NCBI GenBank assembly: GCA_045589215.1
Contig: JAZNOQ010000041.1
Location: 1-6,066 of the forward strand
Direction of reading: 5' to 3'
DNA length: 6,066 nucleotides
Origin: JAZNOQ01 sp045589215
GTDB taxonomy: Bacteria > Bacillota > Clostridia > Oscillospirales > CAG-272
A model generated the notes under the pieces. It did not search any database, was not told the origin of the DNA, and worked only from the letters and a program-made list of their open reading frames with translations. This document shows, piece after piece, positions 1 to 5,892 of the stretch (position 1 is the stretch's first letter; every line of letters begins with the position of its first letter). The position numbers were made by a program, and so were the translations under genes.

Positions 1-1669
1 CAATGCTCGCCGTAAAGCGATAGTCAATGATATCGGGGAAACGCTCCTTCATAATGCGCGTAGTGACCTCTCCAAGCGGGGTCGGGACGAGACTCTTGCC
101 TTCCTTCTTGACGTATCCGCGCGACGTGATCGTTCCGATGATCTGCGCGTAGGTACTCGGTCTACCGATGCCCTCGGTCTCAAGGAATTTGACGAGAGAC
201 GCCTCGGTATAGCGCGCGGGCGGCTCGGTAAAGTGGCGAAGCGGCAGGATTTCCTTCGAAGAAAGGCGCTCGCCCTCCGAAAGATTAGGGATCCTGATGT
301 CGCGCTCCTCTTCGGGATCGTCCGCACTTCGGTTATCGTCGCTTTCGCTTTCCTCGTAGAGTGCCATATAGCCCTGGAAAGCCACGGTGTATCCGCTCGT
401 ACGGAAGATATAGCCGCTGTTTTCAAAGTCAACGGTCAAGGTGTTCAGCGCGGCAGATTCCATCTGGCTCGCGACGAAACGCTCCCAAATGAGCTTATAC
501 AGCTTATACTGATCGGGCGTAAGACTCTTACGGATCATCGACGGCTCAAGCTCTACGCGCGTCGGGCGGATCGCTTCGTGTGCATCCTGTGCATCCGAGC
601 GCGAGCGGTAAACACGCGGCTGTGCGGGATAGTACTGTTCCCCGTAGCGGGAAACGATCATTCCTTTTGCCGCCTCCTGCGCCTCCGCGGAAATTCGGAG
701 CGAGTCGGTACGCATATAGGTGATCAGACCTTGTGCGCCGCCAAGCTCTGTGCCGACGTTCACGCCCTCGTAAAGCTCCTGTGCCACACGCATCGTGCGG
801 GAGGTCTGGAAATTAAGCTTTCGGAATGCCTCCTGCTGAAGGGAGGAGGTGATAAAGGGCGGTGCGGGCGTTTTATGACGAACTGCGCGCTTTACGGACG
901 AGACCGAAAAGGGCTTGCCGTCGATCGAAGAAAGCACCTGATTTGTCTCCGCTTCGCTCGTGAGGCGCAGTCTTCCTTTTTTGTTACCGTAAAAATGAGC
1001 CGAGACCGTCTTCTTCTGTTCGGTCAAAAGTGTCGCATCGATCGTCCAATATTCTTCGGGAGTAAATGCACGGATCTCCTCCTCGCGGTCAACAATGATA
1101 CGCGCCGCGACCGACTGAACGCGTCCTGCCGACAGTCCGCTCTTCACAGTCTTCCAGAGGAAGGGAGACAGCTTATAGCCAACGATACGGTCAAGAATAC
1201 GTCTTGCCTGCTGAGAATTGACCAGATTCATATCGATCGTGCGAGGGTTTTTCACCGCCGCCTTGACCGCAGTCTTCGTGATCTCGTTAAACGCGATACG
1301 GCGGGTCTCTTCTACGGGAATTCCGAGTACGGTCGCAAGATGCCACGAGATCGCCTCACCCTCGCGGTCAGGGTCGGTCGCGAGGTAGATCTTCGATGCC
1401 TTCTTCGCTTCCTTTCGGATGTCCTTAATGAGGTCGCCTCTGCCGCGGATATTGATATAATGTGCCGCAAAGTCGTTTTCGATATCGACACCAAGCGTGC
1501 TCTTCGGCAGATCTCTGACGTGTCCCTGCGACGCGATGACCTTATAGTTCGAGCCGAGATACTTCTTGATCGAAACGATCTTCGAGGGAGACTCCACGAT
1601 CACGAGATTTTTTCCGGATTCGCTCCGTGCGGTCGTTGCCGCCTTTGCTTCGGTTGTTGCTTTTGCCAT
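1..1669 (-). CDS. topA: DNA topoisomerase I (type IA), N-terminal 556 residues, truncated by the window edge
   Basis: Type IA topoisomerase that relaxes negatively supercoiled DNA by cutting one strand through a 5'-phosphotyrosine link. The frame is open from an ATG at 1669 to base 1 with no stop. The Toprim domain begins with VIVESPSK, whose Glu26 is the expected metal-binding acid, and continues with GHVRDLP (49-55) and DPDREGE (99-105). The catalytic tyrosine is Tyr318 in ITYMRTDS, followed by the conserved DAHEAIRPT and GIGRPSTYA motifs, so all active-site parts are present. The remaining C-terminus, usually zinc-ribbon domains, lies outside the window. About 20 Ala/Thr/Lys-rich residues precede the Toprim core, a little more than in many homologues. 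A weak AAAGG lies 10 nt before the ATG. The gene follows dprA by 84 nt, as in many Firmicutes, and is probably co-transcribed. Identification is certain; the exact start is likely. Confidence 0.97.
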   Translation of the reverse strand, partial: MAKATTEAKAATTARSESGKNLVIVESPSKIVSIKKYLGSNYKVIASQGHVRDLPKSTLGVDIENDFAAHYINIRGRGDLIKDIRKEAKKASKIYLATDPDREGEAISWHLATVLGIPVEETRRIAFNEITKTAVKAAVKNPRTIDMNLVNSQQARRILDRIVGYKLSPFLWKTVKSGLSAGRVQSVAARIIVDREEEIRAFTPEEYWTIDATLLTEQKKTVSAHFYGNKKGRLRLTSEAETNQVLSSIDGKPFSVSSVKRAVRHKTPAPPFITSSLQQEAFRKLNFQTSRTMRVAQELYEGVNVGTELGGAQGLITYMRTDSLRISAEAQEAAKGMIVSRYGEQYYPAQPRVYRSRSDAQDAHEAIRPTRVELEPSMIRKSLTPDQYKLYKLIWERFVASQMESAALNTLTVDFENSGYIFRTSGYTVAFQGYMALYEESESDDNRSADDPEEERDIRIPNLSEGERLSSKEILPLRHFTEPPARYTEASLVKFLETEGIGRPSTYAQIIGTITSRGYVKKEGKSLVPTPLGEVTTRIMKERFPDIIDYRFTASI

Positions 1670-1753
1670 ATTACAGAAACCTTTCGTTCTTTCGGGAAAA
1701 TGGTTTATGGGAATACCCTCTCGGCGGTGCGCTTCGCGCCTGCCGAATGCGGG

Positions 1754-3112
1754 TTACTTTTTCAAATACAGTCCTCCGGGGAGAGAGGTGATGAGACCGC
1801 GGATCTCAAGAATGGTCATAGCGGTCATAATATCCCCGATCGAAAAACCGAGCGCCCCGAGACGGTCGATCGAGATCGCACGGTCGAGCGGCATTTCATT
1901 AAAGATCTTTCTTTCACGCTCCGAAAGCGACGCGAGAATTTCGGGCGATCCGTCTCCCGACAGCGCCGCGTTCTTCTCTATCACATATTCGTTCTTCGGA
2001 ACGGATCCCTGCGTTTTCTCTGCAGTGTCATCCGCCGACGAACGCTTTGACGACGGGTGGCGTGCGGAGGTCGAACGCTTCTCGGGTGCGGTCTCAGGTT
2101 CAGCTCTTTCTTCTGACGCCTTGTATCGGGCAGGATCGGGATCGCGCGTGTAAACGCCGAGGCGGAACAGAACGCCCTCGTCGGGCTCGGAATGCAGCCG
2201 TGCGCGGGTATAGCTCCCTACGTCTATCAGCTCCTTGTCGGTCACCTCAAAGCTTTCGAGAACGTCTCCCGCCTCAAGAACGACCGTCGCACCGTTTCGG
2301 ATCAATTCGTTCGTGCCCGCGGCACTCGCTTCCCCGACGTTTCCGGGGACAGCGAAGATCTTCCTGCCCTGCTTCACGGCGTGTGCAATCGTCAGCATCG
2401 CGCCGCTTTTCGAATCGCCCTCAATGGCAAGCGATCCTTGCGAAAGTCCGCTGATGATACGGTTTCGCACAGGAAAATTTCTCCCAAGAGGAGGTGTGCC
2501 GGGCGGGAATTCTGTCATTACGGCACCGTGTGCCTTGATGTGCTCCATCAGCTTAACGTGCTGCTTCGGATAAACGAGATCAATGCCGCATCCAAGAACG
2601 GCGACCGTCGTTCCGTCTGCCGCGATCGCACCTGCGGCGGCAACGCCGTCACATCCGAGTGCCATACCGCTGACGACAACGACACCCGCAGAAGCAAGCT
2701 CGTAGGATATTTTATACGCCATACGTTTGCCGTATTCACTCATTCGTCGCGTTCCCACCACGCCGATACACAGTTTTCGGTTCAGTGCGGGAAGCTCACC
2801 AACGTAATAAAGCAGAAGCGGCGGATTTTGAATGGTGCGAAGGCGCGCAGGATAGGCAATATCGCCGTACGTCAAGAGCGAAACGCCCCACGAAACACAG
2901 AAGTCATAGATCCGACGTGCCTCGGTCAGATCCTTGTCAAGAAGACGGCGAACAAGAGACAAATCGCCCCCAAGACGCTCGGAAAGCTCTTTTTCTCCCG
3001 CTATGTACGCCTCGTACGGACCGCCGAAGCGCTCAAGGACCTCGGTAAAACCACCCGAACCCGCTCCAAAGCGGAGGGATAGCCAAATCCAATATAAGTG
3101 ATCTCTGTGCAT
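1754..3112 (-). CDS. dprA: DNA-processing protein DprA (Smf)
   Basis: DprA binds single-stranded DNA entering by transformation and loads RecA on it; the gene is also kept in many bacteria not known to be transformable. The product has 452 residues. Residues 1 to about 75 resemble the N-terminal SAM-like helical region. The Rossmann-type DprA core runs from about 80 to 290, with GVVGTRRMSEYG (117-128), SGMALGCDG (148-156), AVLGCGIDLVYP (171-182), NFPVRNRIISGLS (212-224) and KSGAMLTIAHAV (235-246). A charged Ser/Pro/Glu/Lys-rich linker of about 65 residues (323-388) leads to a winged-helix domain (about 390-452) ending in LPGGLYLKK. The start at 3112 is chosen because GAAAGGA lies about 10 nt upstream and homology begins here. 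A frame open back to 3217 would add 36 residues that lie in a repeat and look spurious. The upstream neighbour is an RNA methyltransferase 141 nt away; topA follows. Confidence 0.95.
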   Translation of the reverse strand: MHRDHLYWIWLSLRFGAGSGGFTEVLERFGGPYEAYIAGEKELSERLGGDLSLVRRLLDKDLTEARRIYDFCVSWGVSLLTYGDIAYPARLRTIQNPPLLLYYVGELPALNRKLCIGVVGTRRMSEYGKRMAYKISYELASAGVVVVSGMALGCDGVAAAGAIAADGTTVAVLGCGIDLVYPKQHVKLMEHIKAHGAVMTEFPPGTPPLGRNFPVRNRIISGLSQGSLAIEGDSKSGAMLTIAHAVKQGRKIFAVPGNVGEASAAGTNELIRNGATVVLEAGDVLESFEVTDKELIDVGSYTRARLHSEPDEGVLFRLGVYTRDPDPARYKASEERAEPETAPEKRSTSARHPSSKRSSADDTAEKTQGSVPKNEYVIEKNAALSGDGSPEILASLSERERKIFNEMPLDRAISIDRLGALGFSIGDIMTAMTILEIRGLITSLPGGLYLKK

Positions 3113-3144
3113 ACCGTTCGTTCCTTTCAAAAATATATCAAGGC

Positions 3145-3188
3145 AGCCAAGCTTAGCGAGCCTTGCCCGCGGGGGCCTCCCCGCCGCG
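3145..3188 (-). repeat. 44-bp perfect repeat, intergenic copy before dprA
   Basis: This segment is identical over 44 bp to 3246-3289, in the same orientation and offset by 101 bp. It is GC-rich and contains GCGGGG-AGGC-CCCCGC, a perfect 6-bp hairpin in the minus-strand RNA. With its flank it also forms CAAGGC (3165-3160) and GCCTTG (3144-3139), followed by AUAUAUUUUU, which could act as a terminator just before the dprA ribosome binding site. In the methyltransferase reading frame it encodes the same tail and stop as the other copy. Upstream, AAAG-CAC-AACT-GTG-CTTT (about 3209-3190, with a 2-nt bulge) adds another hairpin. Confidence 0.9.
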
Positions 3189-3245
3189 AAAGCACAGTTG
3201 TGGTCTTTATGCATCACGTCATCGGGTGACCAACGAATAACAAGT

Positions 3246-3289
3246 AGCCAAGCTTAGCGAGCCTTGCCCGCGGGGGCCTCCCCGCCGCG
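3246..3289 (-). repeat. 44-bp perfect repeat, copy forming the 3' end of the methyltransferase gene
   Basis: Identical to 3145-3188. It begins exactly at codon 293 of the methyltransferase, supplies residues RGGEAPAGKAR and the TAA stop, and continues 8 bp beyond. The flanks of the two copies differ (T versus C on the 3' side, G versus A on the 5' side, plus strand), so only this core is shared exactly. Confidence 0.9.
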
Positions 3290-4165
3290 GAGCTCCCAGA
3301 TGCAGACCGTCGCGGCAATTGCCGCGTTCAGCGACTCGCTTCCCGGAGACATCGGGATGTAAACACTTCCCGTTGCCGCTTCGATCAGCTTGTCACTCAG
3401 ACCGTGTCCTTCGTTTCCGATCACGAAAACGTCGGTCGGCGAGAGAGAAAAGCTTCCAAGCGGCCGCGCCGTAGCGTCAAGCGCCGTAGCGTAGACCGAT
3501 CGTCCCATATCGCGAAGTGCGCGTACCGCATCCTCTGCCCTTCCGTCAATACGCAAGGTTGGGAGACGGAAGATCGCCCCCATCGCCGCGCGAAGCGTGC
3601 GAGGTGCATACAGATCGGCGCAGTCCTTCGAAAGAAGGACGCAATCGATCCCGAATGCGGCGGCAGTCCTCAAAATCGTACCGACGTTTCCGGGATCTCG
3701 CACCTCCGAAAGAAAGAGGAGCTTCGGACTTCTTTTTCCGTCTCCGAGTAACGCCAAATTTTCGGGTATATTATTTATTGTAGTCATTTTGTGGATTTTG
3801 TCAAGGGCTTTTGCTACACAGATCACCCCTTCGGGCGATTTTTCTTCAGAAATTTTATCAAAAACCCCATCTGAAAGGATTCTGACCTTGCATTCTTCGG
3901 GAAACGCGCGCCCCTTCAGCCGATTTTCGAAGGACTCCAAAAGCCTCCCCTCTACAAAAGAGAGCGCCGATTCGCGCACCGCGATCGAAACGAGCGGCAC
4001 GTCCGACAGGATCGCCTCCTCAAAAAGCTTGAGCCCATCAAAGCGAAAAAGCCCGAGCTTTTCTCGGTATTTCTTCTCCGAAAGCGCACAAAGCTCCTTC
4101 ACAAAAGAGTTCTGCCTCGACGTCACGGTTTCTCCGCCCTGCCTCAAAAACGATTTTATATCCAT
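3254..4165 (-). CDS. SpoU/TrmH-family 2'-O-ribose RNA methyltransferase
   Basis: S-adenosylmethionine-dependent methyltransferase of the SPOUT class, expected to methylate a 2'-OH in rRNA or tRNA. The 303-residue product has an N-terminal substrate-binding region (about 15-120) with SRQNSFVKEL and GLFRFDG, a linker, and a C-terminal trefoil-knot domain. Family motif 1 is DPGNVGTILRTAAAFG (157-172), with the expected Asn and Arg. Motif 2 is FVIGNEGHGL (247-256). Motif 3 is IPMSPGSESLNAAIAA (270-285). The architecture and the position after rplT resemble B. subtilis YsgA/RlmP, but the target base cannot be read from sequence, so no symbol is given. The ATG at 4165 lies 8 nt after AGGAGG; an adjacent GTG at 4168 has only 5 nt spacing and is less likely. 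The last 11 residues (293-303) and the stop lie inside a 44-bp repeat copied again downstream, so this tail may be a replacement of the original end. Confidence 0.93.
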   Translation of the reverse strand: MDIKSFLRQGGETVTSRQNSFVKELCALSEKKYREKLGLFRFDGLKLFEEAILSDVPLVSIAVRESALSFVEGRLLESFENRLKGRAFPEECKVRILSDGVFDKISEEKSPEGVICVAKALDKIHKMTTINNIPENLALLGDGKRSPKLLFLSEVRDPGNVGTILRTAAAFGIDCVLLSKDCADLYAPRTLRAAMGAIFRLPTLRIDGRAEDAVRALRDMGRSVYATALDATARPLGSFSLSPTDVFVIGNEGHGLSDKLIEAATGSVYIPMSPGSESLNAAIAATVCIWELRGGEAPAGKAR

Positions 4166-4191
4166 CACGGCATCCTCCTGCCTGAAATTTC

Positions 4192-4207
4192 GGTGGCTTC
4201 TTCCACC
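4192..4207 (-). other. Short hairpin in the methyltransferase leader
   Basis: GGTGG and CCACC arms (plus strand 4192-4196 and 4203-4207) surround a 6-nt loop, between the operon terminator and the methyltransferase ribosome binding site. It might protect a 5' end or be chance. I found no good promoter between the terminator and the gene, so how the methyltransferase is transcribed is unclear; read-through is possible. Confidence 0.3.
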
Positions 4208-4212
4208 ATATG

Positions 4213-4246
4213 AAAAAACCCGGGAACGATAGCCACCGGGTTTTTC
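4213..4246 (-). terminator. Intrinsic terminator of the infC-rpmI-rplT operon
   Basis: Plus-strand arms aaaaacccgg (4214-4223) and ccgggttttt (4236-4245) form a perfect 10-bp inverted repeat with a 12-nt loop. In minus-strand RNA the stem ends in UUUUUU. It lies about 75 nt after the rplT stop and separates the ribosomal operon from the methyltransferase gene. The A-tract on the other side makes the structure look bidirectional, although no plus-strand gene needs it. Confidence 0.9.
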
Positions 4247-4322
4247 TGTCGTGCCTCCACCGTTTCGTATGTAACCGTACGGGAGAACGGCACGTTATAT
4301 ACGCGTGTACCGCGTTTAGAGC

Positions 4323-4676
4323 TTACAGCGCTGCCTTTGCCTGTGCGCAGAGAGCTGCAAATGCTTCCTTGTCGTTTACTGCGATCTCGGAGAGCATCTT
4401 ACGGTTGAGGTCGATGCCTGCCTTCTTCAGACCGTGCATCAGCGTGGAGTAGTTCATGCCGTTGACCTTCGCCTGTGCGGAGATACGGGTGATCCAGAGC
4501 TGACGGAAGTCTCTCTTCTTCATCTTACGGCCTGCGAATGCATAGTTGCCGCTCTTCATGACGGCCTGCTTAGCCATCTTAAAATGCTTGGACTTAGCGC
4601 CCCAATAACCCTTAGCTGCCTTCAGTACAGCCTTTCTTCTTGCGCGCGTGGTAACTGCGCCCTTGATTCTTGCCAT
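4323..4676 (-). CDS. rplT: 50S ribosomal protein L20
   Basis: L20 binds 23S rRNA early in large-subunit assembly and, in E. coli and Bacillus, represses its own operon by binding a structural mimic in the mRNA. The 117-residue product has the normal length. It shows the basic N-terminal arm (MARIKGAVTTRARRK), then KAAKGYWGAKSKHFKMAKQA and RDFRQLWITRISAQAK, followed by the globular C-terminus with LMHGLKKAGIDLNRKMLSEIA. An AGGAGG site lies 8 nt before the ATG. It is the third gene of infC-rpmI-rplT, 29 nt after rpmI, and an intrinsic terminator lies about 75 nt beyond its stop. Nothing is missing or unusual. Confidence 0.98.
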   Translation of the reverse strand: MARIKGAVTTRARRKAVLKAAKGYWGAKSKHFKMAKQAVMKSGNYAFAGRKMKKRDFRQLWITRISAQAKVNGMNYSTLMHGLKKAGIDLNRKMLSEIAVNDKEAFAALCAQAKAAL

Positions 4677-4705
4677 TTTATTTTCCTCCTACTAATTTTC
4701 TGTAA

Positions 4706-4900
4706 TTACTTCTGGATCAGTTCTCTGACGTTTGCGGTGTATGCCTTGCCCAGAATACCGCCAACACGAAGCTGTCTCTTTCTCTTCGGGGTCTTAAGAC
4801 CGAGGTTGTGGCGGCGGTGGCTGTGGTTGATCTTAACCTTTCCGCTACCGGTTACAGAAAATCTCTTGGCAGATGCCTTATGCGTTTTGACTTTTCCCAT
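4706..4900 (-). CDS. rpmI: 50S ribosomal protein L35
   Basis: Small basic large-subunit protein of 64 residues, the normal size. The family signature is clear: KTHKASAKRFSVTGSGKVK near the N-terminus, then HSHRRHNLGLKTPKRKRQLR and a C-terminal helix. The start reads MGKVKTH where many homologues have MPKMKTH. AAAGGAG lies 9 nt before the ATG. The gene sits 112 nt after infC and 29 nt before rplT. The longer infC-rpmI gap holds a 25-nt hairpin, described separately, which may affect expression of rpmI and rplT relative to infC. Confidence 0.97.
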   Translation of the reverse strand: MGKVKTHKASAKRFSVTGSGKVKINHSHRRHNLGLKTPKRKRQLRVGGILGKAYTANVRELIQK

Positions 4901-4955
4901 AGTTCAAAACTCCTTTCAACTTTTTAATAACTTTTGTAGTGTCTCATATACAAGT

Positions 4956-4980
4956 CGCTTGCGGCAGAATCGCCCAAGCG
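4956..4980 (-). promoter_or_regulatory. Hairpin in the infC-rpmI spacer
   Basis: The minus-strand RNA pairs CGCTTG+GGC with GCC+CAAGCG around the loop GATTCT, with one bulged G, giving 9 bp in all. No U-run follows directly, so it is not a plain terminator. It lies 56 nt before rpmI. In E. coli the translational operator bound by L20 is in this same spacer, so a regulatory or processing role is possible but not shown. Confidence 0.45.
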
Positions 4981-5012
4981 TTCGCTATGACTGTGTGCTA
5001 CACCGAACCCGA

Positions 5013-5585
5013 TCATGCCTCGGCTTCCGTGTTCTCCTTCTTGTCAGCAGGCTTCTTTGCGTTTGCCGACTTCGCGGGAGCGATCACCGTGCTGAGCGAG
5101 CGTCCGTCAAGAACGGGCTTCTTCTCGGGTGCGCCAAGCTCCGCGCAGGACTCAATAAACTTATCCATGATCTCGCGGCCGATTGCCATATGGCTCATTT
5201 CACGGCCCTTGAAGCGCATTACGACGCGAACCTTGTTGCCCTTCTGCAGAAATCCCTGCGCGCGGCGTGCCTTGGTCTCGAAGTCGTGCGTATCGATACG
5301 GCAGGAAAGCTGAACCTCCTTCAGCTCGACGACCTGCTGCTTCTTGCGTGCTTCCTTCGCCTTCTTCTCTCTGTCGAAGCGGAACTTTCCGTAGTCCATA
5401 ATACGGCAGACGGGGGGAACGGCATTCGGAGCCATCAGAACGAGGTCGAGGCCCTTTTCGTAAGCGAGGCGCAATGCGGCATCGCTGGACATAATGCCAA
5501 GCTGCTCATCCTCAGGTCCGACGAGGCGAACCTCTTTCAGCTGGATGTCTTCATTGATGAGTTTGTTGTCTTTTTCTGCGCTAAT
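5013..5585 (-). CDS. infC: Translation initiation factor IF-3, ATT start codon
   Basis: IF3 binds the 30S subunit, prevents premature 50S joining and checks start-codon/initiator-tRNA pairing. The 190-residue product has the N-terminal domain (INEDIQLKEVRLVGPEDEQLGIM, split as residues 10-20 and 21-32), the signature PPVCRIMDYGKFRF (57-70), a Lys-rich linker helix (about 71-83) and the C-terminal domain with RIDTHDFETKARRAQ and VRVVMRFKGREMSHM. A Lys/Ala/Glu-rich tail of about 21 residues ends the protein. The first in-frame ATG (residue 32) would remove the start of the conserved N-terminal domain. Reading upstream from the ATT at 5585, an in-frame TGA occurs after six codons, with no ATG, GTG or TTG between. 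GGAGGTG, a strong Shine-Dalgarno match, lies 9 nt before the ATT. AUU initiation of infC is known in E. coli and Bacillus and allows IF3 to limit its own synthesis. A 185-nt leader precedes the gene. Confidence 0.95.
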   Translation of the reverse strand: MSAEKDNKLINEDIQLKEVRLVGPEDEQLGIMSSDAALRLAYEKGLDLVLMAPNAVPPVCRIMDYGKFRFDREKKAKEARKKQQVVELKEVQLSCRIDTHDFETKARRAQGFLQKGNKVRVVMRFKGREMSHMAIGREIMDKFIESCAELGAPEKKPVLDGRSLSTVIAPAKSANAKKPADKKENTEAEA

Positions 5586-5592
5586 GGTGATA

Positions 5593-5599
5593 CACCTCC
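5593..5599 (-). promoter_or_regulatory. Ribosome binding site that fixes the infC ATT start
   Basis: GGAGGTG on the minus strand is a long match to the 16S rRNA 3' end. It is spaced 9 nt from ATT at 5585-5583, counted from GGAGG. No standard start codon lies within reach of it in the infC frame, which supports initiation at ATT. Confidence 0.85.
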
Positions 5600-5635
5600 G
5601 ATTTCAGCGACAATGAATGCGTATCGCATATCCCG

Positions 5636-5669
5636 TAAAAACAAAATATGCGGAAGCCAAAGCCCCCGC
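5636..5669 (-). terminator. Intrinsic terminator-like hairpin inside the infC leader
   Basis: The minus-strand RNA reads GCGGGGGC (5669-5662), loop UUUG, GCUUCCGC (5657-5650). This is an 8-bp stem with two G-U pairs, followed by AUAUUUUGUUUUU. It lies about 65 nt before infC and downstream of the operon promoter, so full termination would silence the operon. A regulated attenuator is the natural reading. Confidence 0.62.
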
Positions 5670-5776
5670 GCACAAACAGACCTCCCCGAGAAACCCTCGA
5701 CGAAATCCGAATATCAACCGTGCACGCCTCTGTTGCGGCAGGGTGAGAGCGGGTGCTCTACTTCATTTACCCGAGT

Positions 5777-5805
5777 ATTATACCACGCAGCGAGTGGTTT
5801 GTCAA
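5777..5805 (-). promoter_or_regulatory. Consensus sigma-A promoter of the infC-rpmI-rplT operon
   Basis: On the minus strand the -35 box TTGACA (5805-5800) and -10 box TATAAT (5782-5777) both match the consensus perfectly and are separated by 17 bp. Transcription should start near 5770, giving a leader of about 185 nt before infC. The spacer carries a 5-bp inverted repeat, ACCAC (5782-5786) and GTGGT (5794-5798) on the plus strand, which could be an operator but may be chance. Confidence 0.93.
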
Positions 5806-5859
5806 GGGCTTTTTCTATTTTTCTTTAAAAAATTTTATGCACCGCACAGTCATACGTTT

Positions 5860-5885
5860 CGGGCGACCTGCAAGCAGGCCGCCCG
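5860..5885 (-). terminator. GC-rich hairpin between the surface-protein gene and infC
   Basis: Two 12-nt arms, CGGGCGGCCTGC and GCAGGTCGCCCG on the minus strand, are separated by TT. The single imperfect position is a G-U pair in minus-strand RNA but an A-C mismatch in plus-strand RNA, which suggests selection on the minus transcript. It lies 46 nt after the stop of the upstream gene. No U-run follows directly, so it is either an atypical terminator or a 3'-end stabiliser. Confidence 0.6.
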
Positions 5886-5892
5886 ATGGAAT

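Larger units (their letters stand above)
5586..5770 (-). promoter_or_regulatory. Structured 5' leader of infC, candidate L20-responsive attenuator
   Basis: About 185 nt lie between the predicted transcription start and the infC start codon, and I see no convincing leader peptide. Visible structures, in transcription order, are a hairpin AGAGC-ACCC-GCTCT (5759-5746), a small CGAG/CTCG hairpin, a terminator-like hairpin (5669-5650) with a U-tract, and a perfect 5-bp hairpin ATGCG-ATA-CGCAT (5629-5617) before the ribosome binding site. GCACCCGC of the first hairpin (5756-5749) can pair at 7 of 8 positions with the 5' arm of the terminator, GCGGGGGC, so two exclusive folds are possible. Established knowledge: in Bacillus this operon is controlled by L20-dependent premature termination in its leader. 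That the same happens here is inferred from position and layout; I did not match the Rfam L20 leader consensus. Confidence 0.6.

Noticed and set aside
1722..1745. Hairpin between dprA and topA as a terminator
   Set aside because: The stem is broken by bulges and no U-run follows, so read-through into topA is more likely. It is noted only as a possible processing site.
233..2050. A 605-codon plus-strand open frame
   Set aside because: It lies antisense to topA and the end of dprA, whose catalytic motifs are intact. Its translation shows no recognisable domain, and such frames are expected opposite codon-biased, GC-rich genes.
2192..3082. A 296-codon plus-strand open frame opposite dprA
   Set aside because: No domain and low-complexity Arg/Cys-rich translation; dprA on the other strand is complete and intact.
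3113..3217. N-terminal extension of DprA by 36 residues
   Set aside because: It would translate through the 44-bp repeat, has no DprA homology that I recognise, and lacks a good ribosome binding site, whereas the start at 3112 has one.
3145..3289. The two 44-bp copies as a CRISPR array or attachment sites
   Set aside because: There are only two copies with one 57-bp gap. One copy is inside a coding sequence, and no integrase or cas gene is in the window.
3597..4232. A 211-codon plus-strand open frame opposite the methyltransferase
   Set aside because: Ser/Pro/Lys-rich translation without motifs; the opposite strand has all three SpoU motifs.
5782..5798. Inverted repeat in the infC promoter spacer as a repressor operator
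   Set aside because: The arms are only 5 bp, and similar GTGG-TATAAT contexts are common in Firmicutes promoters. Without a regulator or conservation it cannot be called.
4434..5828. A 464-codon plus-strand open frame
   Set aside because: It runs antisense across rplT, rpmI, infC, the leader and the promoter. Its Leu/Cys/Arg-rich translation has no domain, and all three minus-strand genes are certain.
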